Below, in pieces: positions 1-6,002 of a stretch of DNA of 6,866 bases. The translations under genes and the position numbers were made by a program. Origin of the DNA: a bacterium (GTDB lineage: Bacteria; Thermosulfidibacterota; Thermosulfidibacteria; Thermosulfidibacterales; Thermosulfidibacteraceae); assembly GCA_027022065.1 (NCBI GenBank), contig JALVZS010000097.1, forward strand, positions 2,809 through 9,674, given 5' to 3'. Position 1 is the first letter of the stretch. Every line of letters starts with the position of its first letter. The notes under the pieces were generated by a model. The model saw nothing but the letters and a program-made list of their open reading frames with translations, did not search any database and was not told the DNA's origin.

Positions 1-1572
1 TTCATAACAAGAACAAGCGTGGGAAGGCTGGACACAGACTCGTTAAATCTATTCTTCCCATTCGCCATGGCCTACACCATGCTGAAGTACGCAAAAGCAA
101 GCGGCAAAAGGGAGAGGCTCATATACCTGGTGGCAACTGGTATTCTGTGCAACCTCTACTGGTGGTGGTATTTCCACAGCGGATTGATATTCGGAATGCT
201 ACTTTGCCTCCTCATCTACATGCTTGCGTGCAACATAAGGAACATTGATGAGGTGAAAGCAAGGTTCAAAAAGGAGTTTCCACTGCTTATCCTCTTCTGC
301 AATCCCTATGTGCTGTTCACCGGGGCAAAGGCCTTTACAGAAAGGGCCCTACACTTTGTAAGCAACTACCTGAGCCCCAGTATGCCCATTGACTTTCCCA
401 ACGTGTTCCAGTCCATTAGCGAGCTGAGGAAGCTTCCCCTTGAGGAAATTGCAAGAGTAACCATTGGTGGGAAAGAGATACTTTTAATATCCCTAGTGCT
501 TCTTGGCCTGATGTGCCTTATGAGAACCAAAGATCTTATACTTGTAGCCATCCCACTTCTAACAGGTCTAATAACCCTCTTTGGTGGAAACAGATTTGCC
601 ATGTACCTTGCCCCCTTTCTAGGCGTGGGATTGGGATTTGGACTAGAGGAAGCATTTAGACTAGCAGAAAAGAGCAACATAAAGAGCTTCCAAAAGCCCC
701 TGTTTGTAGAAACTGTAAAGGCTTTGATAGGGCTACTGGTTGCTGTGCTTATATGCTCCAGTAACTTCAAAGAAGCCAAGGCAGTTGTGGCGTTCCCAAA
801 GGTCCCCCCTAACCTGGCAGAGGAATTCTCCACTCTGCCAAAGGGGTGGATATGGACCTGGTGGGACTATGGATATGCTATTACCTATTACAGTGGGGAT
901 GGGGTCTTCCACGACGGCGGAAGCCAAACCACACCCAAAACCTATCTTGTGGCCACTACCTTCTCAACCCCGGATCCAAAAACAGCCCACAATGTTATCC
1001 TAGGCGTAAGCAATGTGGGTGCCAAATGGATAGTTAAAGCCATAAAGGCTGGTAACTACACAGCAGAGGAAATCACCCGTAAATTCATGAACGGATACTT
1101 TGCAAAACCACTAAAACATAAGGTTTACTGGGCATTCACGCAGGACCTGGTGGGCAAGTTTACATGGATAAACTACTTTGGAACATGGGACTTCAAAAAG
1201 AAAAAGGGACTTTGGAAATCTATACTTCCTGGAGGAACCTGTGCCGAAAGAGGGCAGATTATTAAGTGTGAGAAGTTTGTAATAGACAAAAACAAGGGAC
1301 TGGTATTTCTCAACAGAAGAGCCATCCTTATAAACCTTCTGGTTAAAAAAACAGCTAAAGGCATTACAAAAGAGGTGCTTAACGATAGAGGTTTGATAGC
1401 TGAAGTGGTAAAAGAAAGGGGAAGGACCTACGCCTACATAATGGAGAAACAGCCCTATATGTCCTTATTCAACCAAATGTATATACTTCGCAATTACGAT
1501 AAAAGGTACTTCAAACTGGTGAGGGACCACTTCCCCACGATAGTTATCTATCAGGTATCTCCCATCCCGTAG
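1..1572 (+). CDS. pglB: STT3/PglB-type oligosaccharyltransferase, N-terminus cut by window edge
   Basis: This is the integral-membrane catalytic subunit that moves a lipid-linked glycan to asparagine in exported proteins. The frame is open from base 1 (FITRTS leads into GRLDTD). A GTG at 19 is therefore not the real start; by comparison with roughly 710-residue Campylobacter PglB, about 145 N-terminal residues are missing, including the first catalytic Asp. Counting from base 19 as residue 1, the visible landmarks are: DTD (bases 31-39), matching the second metal-binding Asp pair; several hydrophobic membrane segments up to about residue 250; SISE (412-423), matching the SVSE/TIxE loop with its catalytic Glu; GGNRF (586-600), with a conserved Arg likely near the lipid-pyrophosphate; and WWDYG (859-873), the sequon-reading motif at the start of the soluble periplasmic domain. 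The C-terminal stretch SLFNQMYILRNYDKRYF is also family-like. The MxxI-type motif was not placed with confidence. The stop TAG lies inside the end of the opposing regulator gene. The glycan and acceptors are unknown. The family call is firm; the symbol is by analogy. Confidence 0.9.
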   Translation, partial: FITRTSVGRLDTDSLNLFFPFAMAYTMLKYAKASGKRERLIYLVATGILCNLYWWWYFHSGLIFGMLLCLLIYMLACNIRNIDEVKARFKKEFPLLILFCNPYVLFTGAKAFTERALHFVSNYLSPSMPIDFPNVFQSISELRKLPLEEIARVTIGGKEILLISLVLLGLMCLMRTKDLILVAIPLLTGLITLFGGNRFAMYLAPFLGVGLGFGLEEAFRLAEKSNIKSFQKPLFVETVKALIGLLVAVLICSSNFKEAKAVVAFPKVPPNLAEEFSTLPKGWIWTWWDYGYAITYYSGDGVFHDGGSQTTPKTYLVATTFSTPDPKTAHNVILGVSNVGAKWIVKAIKAGNYTAEEITRKFMNGYFAKPLKHKVYWAFTQDLVGKFTWINYFGTWDFKKKKGLWKSILPGGTCAERGQIIKCEKFVIDKNKGLVFLNRRAILINLLVKKTAKGITKEVLNDRGLIAEVVKERGRTYAYIMEKQPYMSLFNQMYILRNYDKRYFKLVRDHFPTIVIYQVSPIP

Positions 1573-1967
1573 TTTACCACAACATCGGCAATGGTTGTTT
1601 TCTTGAGCCTCTCTTCAATGTAGTTCTGTAGTTCAAGCCATATCTTGTGCATCTTACAGAAGCTGGTATATGGGCACACATCGTCCCTTTCTATGCACAC
1701 ATTCATGGCAGGTATCCCATCTATAGCATCCACCACATCGTAGATACTTATCTCCCTAGGGCTGCGGGCAAGCTTAACCCCTCCTCTTTTTCCCTTTTCC
1801 GTAACTACAATCCTTCTGCTTGCAAGCGTTGATATGATCCTGGGCAGAAAGGACTTGGGAACCTTTGTCTCCTCCGCAATAACATTGGCGGTTACCAACT
1901 TACCGTACCTATTGGCAAGGTATATAACCACCCTTATAGCATAGTCTGCCTGCCTTGTTATAAACAT
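1551..1967 (-). CDS. Rrf2-family transcriptional regulator, IscR-like with putative Fe-S ligands
   Basis: This is a 138-residue winged-helix DNA-binding protein of the Rrf2 family (IscR, NsrR, RirA, CymR). The N-terminus MFITRQADYAIR is typical. The helix-turn-helix lies around residues 26-54, followed by a wing with KGKRGGVKLAR (58-68) and a C-terminal dimerisation helix (about 109-130). Counting from the ATG at 1967, Cys91, Cys98, Cys104 and His107 form C-x6-C-x5-C-x2-H. E. coli IscR uses C92, C98, C104 and H107, so a [2Fe-2S] or other Fe-S cluster is likely (inference). The ATG is chosen because AAAGGG (1975-1980, minus strand) sits 7 nt upstream; a GTG at 1973 would leave only 1 nt and add an unusual two-residue extension. 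The gene converges on the oligosaccharyltransferase gene, overlapping it by 22 bp, and diverges from purC. It is probably autoregulated through the palindrome upstream. Its effector (Fe-S status, NO, redox or cysteine) cannot be told from sequence. Confidence 0.93.
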   Translation of the reverse strand: MFITRQADYAIRVVIYLANRYGKLVTANVIAEETKVPKSFLPRIISTLASRRIVVTEKGKRGGVKLARSPREISIYDVVDAIDGIPAMNVCIERDDVCPYTSFCKMHKIWLELQNYIEERLKKTTIADVVVNYGMGDT

Positions 1968-1986
1968 CCCCACACCCTTTACTTTT

Positions 1987-2012
1987 TTAGTAAAAATAAC
2001 TTATTTGACCAA
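1987..2012. promoter_or_regulatory. Imperfect inverted repeat, candidate operator of the Rrf2 regulator
   Basis: The core AAATAA-C-TTATTT (1994-2006) is a perfect 13-bp palindrome with one central base. The symmetry continues imperfectly outward: TTAGTA on the left (1987-1992) against GACCAA on the right (2007-2012), allowing a one-base offset. It covers the predicted -10 box of the regulator gene and the candidate -35 box facing purC. The size and A/T-rich arms are in the range of Rrf2-family sites, but it does not match a named IscR or NsrR consensus. The AT-rich background makes chance symmetry possible. Confidence 0.45.
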
Positions 2013-2021
2013 CAAAATCAA
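1993..2021 (-). promoter_or_regulatory. Candidate sigma70-type promoter of the Rrf2 regulator gene
   Basis: On the minus strand, a -35 box TTGATT (2016-2021) is separated by exactly 17 nt from a -10 box TATTTT (1993-1998). Transcription would start near 1986, leaving a short leader of about 20 nt carrying the AAAGGG ribosome binding site before the ATG at 1967. The -10 box lies inside an inverted repeat, which fits repression by a bound regulator. This is motif matching only. Confidence 0.5.
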
Positions 2022-2033
2022 CCTTGCTTTACA
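2005..2033 (+). promoter_or_regulatory. Weak candidate promoter for the purC operon
   Basis: TTGACC (2005-2010) resembles a -35 box. A 17-nt spacer leads to TTTACA (2028-2033), which is a poor -10 match (3 of 6). Transcription would start near 2040, giving a leader of about 40 nt before purC. Some promoter is expected in this gap because it is the only non-coding DNA upstream of the rightward genes, but this exact assignment is tentative. Confidence 0.3.
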
Positions 2034-2040
2034 GGGGGGA

Positions 2041-2051
2041 GTTTAATAAAC
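2041..2051. repeat. Short palindrome GTTTA-A-TAAAC upstream of purC
   Basis: This is a perfect 11-bp palindrome with 5-bp arms around one base. The one-base loop rules out an RNA hairpin, so if it is meaningful it is a DNA-binding half-site pair. Its centre lies 46 bp from the centre of the other palindrome in the same gap. It is AT-rich and may be chance. Confidence 0.25.
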
Positions 2052-2066
2052 AATAGCCAAACGATA

Positions 2067-2074
2067 AAGGGAGG
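2067..2074 (+). promoter_or_regulatory. Strong Shine-Dalgarno site of purC
   Basis: AAGGGAGG lies 5 nt before the ATG at 2080. It is the strongest ribosome binding site in the window and fixes the purC start. It fits this being the first gene of the operon. Confidence 0.85.
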
Positions 2075-2079
2075 CCCCT

Positions 2080-2961
2080 ATGGAACAGGCATTAACCAAA
2101 ACAGACATAAAGGAGCTAAAGAGGTTGTTCTCCGGAAAGGTTAGAGACGTATATGAGGTTGACAATAATAAACTCCTTATAGTGGCCACAGATAGGATCT
2201 CTGCCTTTGATGTGGTCTTCAATGAGGGGATACCGGAAAAGGGAAAGGTGCTTACCAGGATCTCTAACAAATGGTTTTCCATGGTGGGTTACAGACACCA
2301 CATTATCTCCACAGAGCCAGAAAAGGAGCTTTCATTTCTATCATCATACCCTGAGCTCAAGGACAGATGTGTCTTGGTAAAGAGGCTTAAACGCATAGAC
2401 ATAGAGTTCGTTGCAAGAGGGTACCTATTCGGAAGCGCATACAAGGACTACCAGAGAAGTGGTGAGGTGTGCGGTATAAAACTACCCAAGGGTTTAAAAC
2501 TTGCGGAAAAGCTCCCAGAGCCCATATTTACTCCAGCCATAAAGGCCTCTTCCGGCCATGATGAAAATGTAAACATAGAAAAATACAAAGAGATAGTGGG
2601 AGACAGAGGGCTTGCGGAGAAGCTTATGTCCATCATTTTAGAAATCTACAAGTGGGCCCACGATCTTTTGATAGAAAAGGGCATCATCCTTGCAGATACA
2701 AAGCTGGAGTTTGGACTTGATGAGGAGGGAAACTACTACATAATTGACGAGATGATAACCCCGGACTCCTCTAGATTCTGGTCAGTGGACACCTACAAGC
2801 CGGGCATATCTCCTCCCAACTTTGACAAACAATTCATAAGGGACTACCTAGAGACCCTTGACTGGAACAAGCAGCCGCCTCCACCGCCCCTTCCGAAAGA
2901 CATTATAGAAAAGACCATAGAAAGGTATAAGGCCATAGAGAGGATTATCCTTTCGCTATGA
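2080..2961 (+). CDS. purC: Phosphoribosylaminoimidazole-succinocarboxamide synthase (SAICAR synthase)
   Basis: This cytoplasmic enzyme of de novo purine synthesis joins aspartate to CAIR, using ATP, to give SAICAR. The 293-residue length fits the longer PurC class (similar to yeast Ade1, about 300) rather than the roughly 240-residue E. coli type. Visible motifs are: the nucleotide-binding GKVRDVYEV (residues 19-27), ATDRISAFD (36-44), EFVARGYLFGSAYKDY (109-124), GHDEN (159-163), ILADTKLEFGLD (203-214) and DEMITPDSSRFW (223-234). The ending DWNKQPP is typical, but the proline run is extended to five (266-270). The start is fixed by the AAGGGAGG site. The stop TGA overlaps the ribF start in an ATGA junction, so translation of the two is probably coupled. 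No purine riboswitch was recognised in the leader. Confidence 0.97.
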   Translation: MEQALTKTDIKELKRLFSGKVRDVYEVDNNKLLIVATDRISAFDVVFNEGIPEKGKVLTRISNKWFSMVGYRHHIISTEPEKELSFLSSYPELKDRCVLVKRLKRIDIEFVARGYLFGSAYKDYQRSGEVCGIKLPKGLKLAEKLPEPIFTPAIKASSGHDENVNIEKYKEIVGDRGLAEKLMSIILEIYKWAHDLLIEKGIILADTKLEFGLDEEGNYYIIDEMITPDSSRFWSVDTYKPGISPPNFDKQFIRDYLETLDWNKQPPPPPLPKDIIEKTIERYKAIERIILSL

Positions 2962-3899
2962 ACAGCATAAAGGTTCTTTCTTGGAAAGAGGTGGAAGAAG
3001 CTTCCCCTACCTCCATAGCCATAGGCAACTTTGACGGAGTCCATTTAGGACATCAGGCCCTTATAAGAAGGTGCTTGAGAAATGCAGAAGAAAAAGGGCT
3101 TAAACCCGTAGTTTTAACCTTCTATCCCCACCCTATGAAGGTTCTTGGAAAAAGAGAAAGGCTTATACTTACTCCTCTTGAGGAAAAGGTAAGACTGATA
3201 GGATTGTACGGAATAGACAATGTAATTGTGTTAAACTTTTCAAAAGAGCTATACCTAATGGAACCCGAAGAATTTATAGAAGAGGTCCTAGTAAAACGAC
3301 TTAAATGCAAAGCGCTAACTGTAGGGGAGAATTTTCGTTTCGGCAGAGATAGAAGGGGAGATATAAAAACGCTTCATAGCGCCTCTAGAATACATGGATT
3401 CTTATTTACCCCCGTTCCTCATATAGTGCTTGATGGTATTCCCGTAAGTAGCACTAGAATAAGAAGGCTCATAAGAGAGGGCAAAGTGGAGAGAGCAGCC
3501 CAGTTTTTGGGAAGGCCATATAAAATCGTGGGGAGGGTAGTTCCAGGAAAGGGTAGGGGAAAGGGGCTGGGATTCCCCACGGCAAATATAGATGCGGAAA
3601 ATGAGATTATCCCCAAAAATGGGGTTTATGCCGCATTCGCACATGTAAGGAATGCTTTAATGAAATCAGTGGTTAACATAGGTAAAAAGCCCACCTTTGG
3701 AGATGAAGAGCTAACTGTAGAGGCACATATAATAGGCTTTAATGAGAACCTCTATGGTGAAAGGGTGGGACTCTACTTTGTGCTCAGGTTGAGGGACGAG
3801 AAGAAGTTTGGTAGTATAGAAGAGCTTATCCAGGCCATCAGTAAGGACAGGGAAAAGGGGGCTGCTCTTTTAGAATGGGACGCTTGGTTAAAGGTCTAG
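2958..3899 (+). CDS. ribF: Bifunctional riboflavin kinase / FAD synthetase
   Basis: This cytoplasmic enzyme phosphorylates riboflavin to FMN and adenylylates FMN to FAD. At 313 residues it has the normal prokaryotic RibF length. The N-terminal FAD synthetase (nucleotidyltransferase) domain shows GNFDGVHLGHQ (residues 23-33), the HxGH-like ATP site of the family, then TFYPHP (54-59), GENFRFGRDRRGD (123-135) and SSTRIR (164-169). The C-terminal riboflavin kinase domain starts around 185 and shows GKGLGFPTAN (201-210), NIGKKPTFG (240-248), a conserved E255 in VEAHIIGF and LYGE (265-268). The start overlaps the purC stop by 4 bp. AGAGAGGA (2937-2944) is rather far upstream, 13 nt, so initiation may rely on coupling. 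The 3' end overlaps the amidase gene by 25 bp. Confidence 0.97.
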   Translation: MNSIKVLSWKEVEEASPTSIAIGNFDGVHLGHQALIRRCLRNAEEKGLKPVVLTFYPHPMKVLGKRERLILTPLEEKVRLIGLYGIDNVIVLNFSKELYLMEPEEFIEEVLVKRLKCKALTVGENFRFGRDRRGDIKTLHSASRIHGFLFTPVPHIVLDGIPVSSTRIRRLIREGKVERAAQFLGRPYKIVGRVVPGKGRGKGLGFPTANIDAENEIIPKNGVYAAFAHVRNALMKSVVNIGKKPTFGDEELTVEAHIIGFNENLYGERVGLYFVLRLRDEKKFGSIEELIQAISKDREKGAALLEWDAWLKV

Positions 3900-5152
3900 C
3901 ATTCTTTCTCATACTGTTTCTTTCCAGCAAAAGCTGGGGATACTATACGGAAAAGGGCATAAATTTCTGGACGGCACCAGACCACACAAGGATAGTAATA
4001 GCCTTAAAGCAACCAGCAAAACCTTACATTTCAAACCTTGGGAAAACTATCGTAATATCCTTCAAAGGGAGAATCAGGCCTCCTTACAAAAGGCTTATAA
4101 ATATAAACGATCCCCTTGTTGATAGGATACAGATAGTAAACTACGGCAACCTGTGCAAAGTATATGTAAGGTTGAAAAGGCCCAACAGCTATAGACTGTT
4201 TGTTCTAAGAAGATACAAAAATAGGCCCTTCAGAATAGTACTTGATGTGCTAAAACCTGCAAAGGAAATCCTAAAGGAAAAAGAAGCGAGAATAAAAATA
4301 GGTGCAGAGGCCAGAAGGCGAAACAAGTATGTGGTGGTTATAGATCCAGGGCATGGAGGAATGGACCCCGGTGCCATAGGACTGTATGGGCTTGTGGAGA
4401 AGGATCTAGTGCTGGACATATCCAGAAGAGTGGTTAAGTACTGCAATCAAGAGCCCAACATAAAGGCGCTACTCACAAGAAATGGGGATTACTACATTCC
4501 CCTAGATAAAAGGGTGGAAATAGCCCATGAGTACGGTGCGGATCTCTTCATAAGTATCCATTCCAACAAGGCCCCGTCACGGAAGGTGAAAGGAGTTATG
4601 GCTTTCGTGCTTTCCCCTAGAGGTGCAAAAAGCAACCTCGCAAGGATGCTGGAAAACATAGAAAACGCAGAAGATATAGTGAAAGACATAAAATTCACAA
4701 ACAGCAGAAACATCAACAAAATTGTGCTTGACACCGCACAGGAGTTTTCAGTTACCGAGGGGGAAAGGGCAGCCAAAATAACACTGGCATACATAACTTA
4801 CATGTCTCATATGAAAAATATGGGTATAAGAAAGGCATCACTGAGGGTGTTGAAAAACCCAGGGATTCCATCCTTTTTGCTCGAGCTTGGTTTCATGTCC
4901 AATAGTGAAGATGCGGCAAAGCTTACAAGCCCGTCCTTTAGAGACAGAGTAGCTTATGCTATATGTAGAGGCATTGTATCCTACTTTAACTTCAGGGATA
5001 GGATAAAGAGGGTTAGATACTACATGGTTAAAAAGGGAGATACCCTTTGGAAGATAGCAAGGGATCACAAAACCACAGTTGATAAGCTGATGGCGTTAAA
5101 CAATCTAAAGAGTAAAAAGCTATACCCAGGAATGAAGCTCTATGTCCCGTAA
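3875..5152 (+). CDS. Exported N-acetylmuramoyl-L-alanine amidase with AMIN, Amidase_3 and LysM domains
   Basis: This is a zinc-dependent peptidoglycan amidase that cuts the bond between MurNAc and L-Ala, as in daughter-cell separation (AmiB/AmiC group). Residues 1-22 look like a signal peptide: MGRLVKG, then a hydrophobic AFFLILFL core, and likely cleavage near SWG. An AMIN targeting domain covers about 28-127. The Amidase_3 domain (about 152-372) shows DPGHGG with H160, GLVEKD with E175, SIHSN with H229 and LLELGFMSN with E337, so the zinc ligands and catalytic Glu are all present. The stretch between H229 and E337 (about 255-300) resembles the regulatory helix of E. coli AmiB, suggesting control by an EnvC/NlpD-like activator (inference). 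A LysM domain (382-425, with KKGDTLWKIA) ends the protein, a layout closest to AmiB. The start lies within ribF; the GGGGG upstream (3857-3861) is a poorly spaced ribosome binding site, so coupling is likely. The function is firm; the exact paralogue name is not. Confidence 0.95.
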   Translation: MGRLVKGLAFFLILFLSSKSWGYYTEKGINFWTAPDHTRIVIALKQPAKPYISNLGKTIVISFKGRIRPPYKRLININDPLVDRIQIVNYGNLCKVYVRLKRPNSYRLFVLRRYKNRPFRIVLDVLKPAKEILKEKEARIKIGAEARRRNKYVVVIDPGHGGMDPGAIGLYGLVEKDLVLDISRRVVKYCNQEPNIKALLTRNGDYYIPLDKRVEIAHEYGADLFISIHSNKAPSRKVKGVMAFVLSPRGAKSNLARMLENIENAEDIVKDIKFTNSRNINKIVLDTAQEFSVTEGERAAKITLAYITYMSHMKNMGIRKASLRVLKNPGIPSFLLELGFMSNSEDAAKLTSPSFRDRVAYAICRGIVSYFNFRDRIKRVRYYMVKKGDTLWKIARDHKTTVDKLMALNNLKSKKLYPGMKLYVP

Positions 5153-6002
5153 AATAGCAGATAAACTGAAGAACGCAGAAAACATCCCGCCTCTACCAGA
5201 GGTTGTTCACGAGATATTAAGCATAACCTCCAAAGAAGATTTTTCTATAAAGGAACTAAAAAAGGCTATAGAAAAGGATCCATTACTTGTTGCAAAGATA
5301 CTTAAGGTTGCAAATTCCTTTATGTACAATCCCTATGGTAGAGAGATAACCTCCATAGACAGAGCCATTATGCAGCTTGGGACCAAGAATCTTGTTCCTG
5401 TAGTGATAGGGCTATCCATAGCAGGCATGTCCGATCTTGCAGGCAAAAGGTTTAACAAAGAAATCTTCTGGAAACACTCATATACCTGCGGCCACATAGC
5501 AAAAAGGCTGGCAAAGAGATTTAACCTTCCCGAGGCAGAGGCGTTTACAGCAGGAATACTGCACGATATAGGAAAGCTGATACTCTATATATTCTTTCCT
5601 GAAGATTACGAGAGGGCACTTAAACTATCGGAAGAGAAAAATCTGCCTTCCACAGAAGCAGAAAAGCTGGTCTTTGAAATAGACCACACAGAAGTGGGAA
5701 AACTTGTGCTTCAGCAGTGGAAGCTTCCCAATCTCATAATAGATGTAGTCACGCATCATCACGAGCCCTCCAAGGCCCGAAACAAGGAGCTTGCAGCTTT
5801 GGTAAACATATCAAACATACTGACAAGAATAACAGGCATGTATTACAACAGAGATACTCTAGGGGTTGTGCTAACAGACAGCGAAGGATGGAGAATACTA
5901 ACGAAGGGAGCAGCTGAGGAAGAAGTTGAAGAACTTGTTTTTTCCGTATTTGACGATGCAGAGGATGCTGCCCACTTTGCAGAAATAGCCTGGAGCAAGT
6001 AA
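5142..6002 (+). CDS. HDOD domain signalling protein
   Basis: This 286-residue single-domain HDOD protein is related to HD-GYP/HD phosphohydrolases but usually acts as a protein-interaction or signalling output module. The N-terminus IPPLPEVVHEILSI (15-28) is the classic HDOD opening, followed by DPLLVAKILKVANSFMYN (46-63), ITSIDRAIMQLGTKNL (69-84) and ILHDIGK (139-145). His112, His141-Asp142, His182 and His205-207 are kept, but the place where HD enzymes usually carry the last metal-binding Asp reads Asn225 (VNISN). Catalysis is therefore uncertain. AGGAA (5128-5132) lies 9 nt before the ATG. The gene overlaps the amidase gene by 11 bp and is followed with no gap by cheR, which supports a role in motility or chemotaxis; some HDOD proteins in Campylobacter and Xanthomonas have been tied to motility. 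No receiver or other output domain is fused. Confidence 0.93.
   Translation: MSRKIADKLKNAENIPPLPEVVHEILSITSKEDFSIKELKKAIEKDPLLVAKILKVANSFMYNPYGREITSIDRAIMQLGTKNLVPVVIGLSIAGMSDLAGKRFNKEIFWKHSYTCGHIAKRLAKRFNLPEAEAFTAGILHDIGKLILYIFFPEDYERALKLSEEKNLPSTEAEKLVFEIDHTEVGKLVLQQWKLPNLIIDVVTHHHEPSKARNKELAALVNISNILTRITGMYYNRDTLGVVLTDSEGWRILTKGAAEEEVEELVFSVFDDAEDAAHFAEIAWSK

Noticed and set aside
19-21. GTG at 19 as the true start of the oligosaccharyltransferase
   Set aside because: The frame is open to base 1, and the catalytic DTD motif would be at residue 5, whereas the family carries about 150 residues before it.
366-833. A 155-codon open frame on the minus strand inside the oligosaccharyltransferase gene
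   Set aside because: It lies wholly antisense to a gene with clear family motifs, shows no recognisable domain and is rich in Ser/Arg/Pro as expected of a shadow frame.
1965-1973. GTG at 1973 as start of the Rrf2 regulator
   Set aside because: It would leave 1 nt after AAAGGG and add two residues before the typical MFITRQADYA start; the ATG at 1967 has 7-nt spacing.
2024-2052. Alternative purC promoter TTGCTT with TAAACA at 17 nt
   Set aside because: Its -10 element is as poor as the other candidate's and its -35 is weaker; it cannot be separated from chance.
2033-2079. Possible leader hairpin pairing AGGGG (2033-2037) with CCCCT (2075-2079) before purC
   Set aside because: Only 5 bp closing a loop of about 37 nt, and a transcript from the candidate promoter would start after the left arm; no riboswitch pattern was recognised.
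4492-4794. A 100-codon minus-strand frame inside the amidase gene
   Set aside because: It is hydrophobic and Ser-rich as expected from the reverse of a Lys/Glu-rich gene, with no supporting signals.
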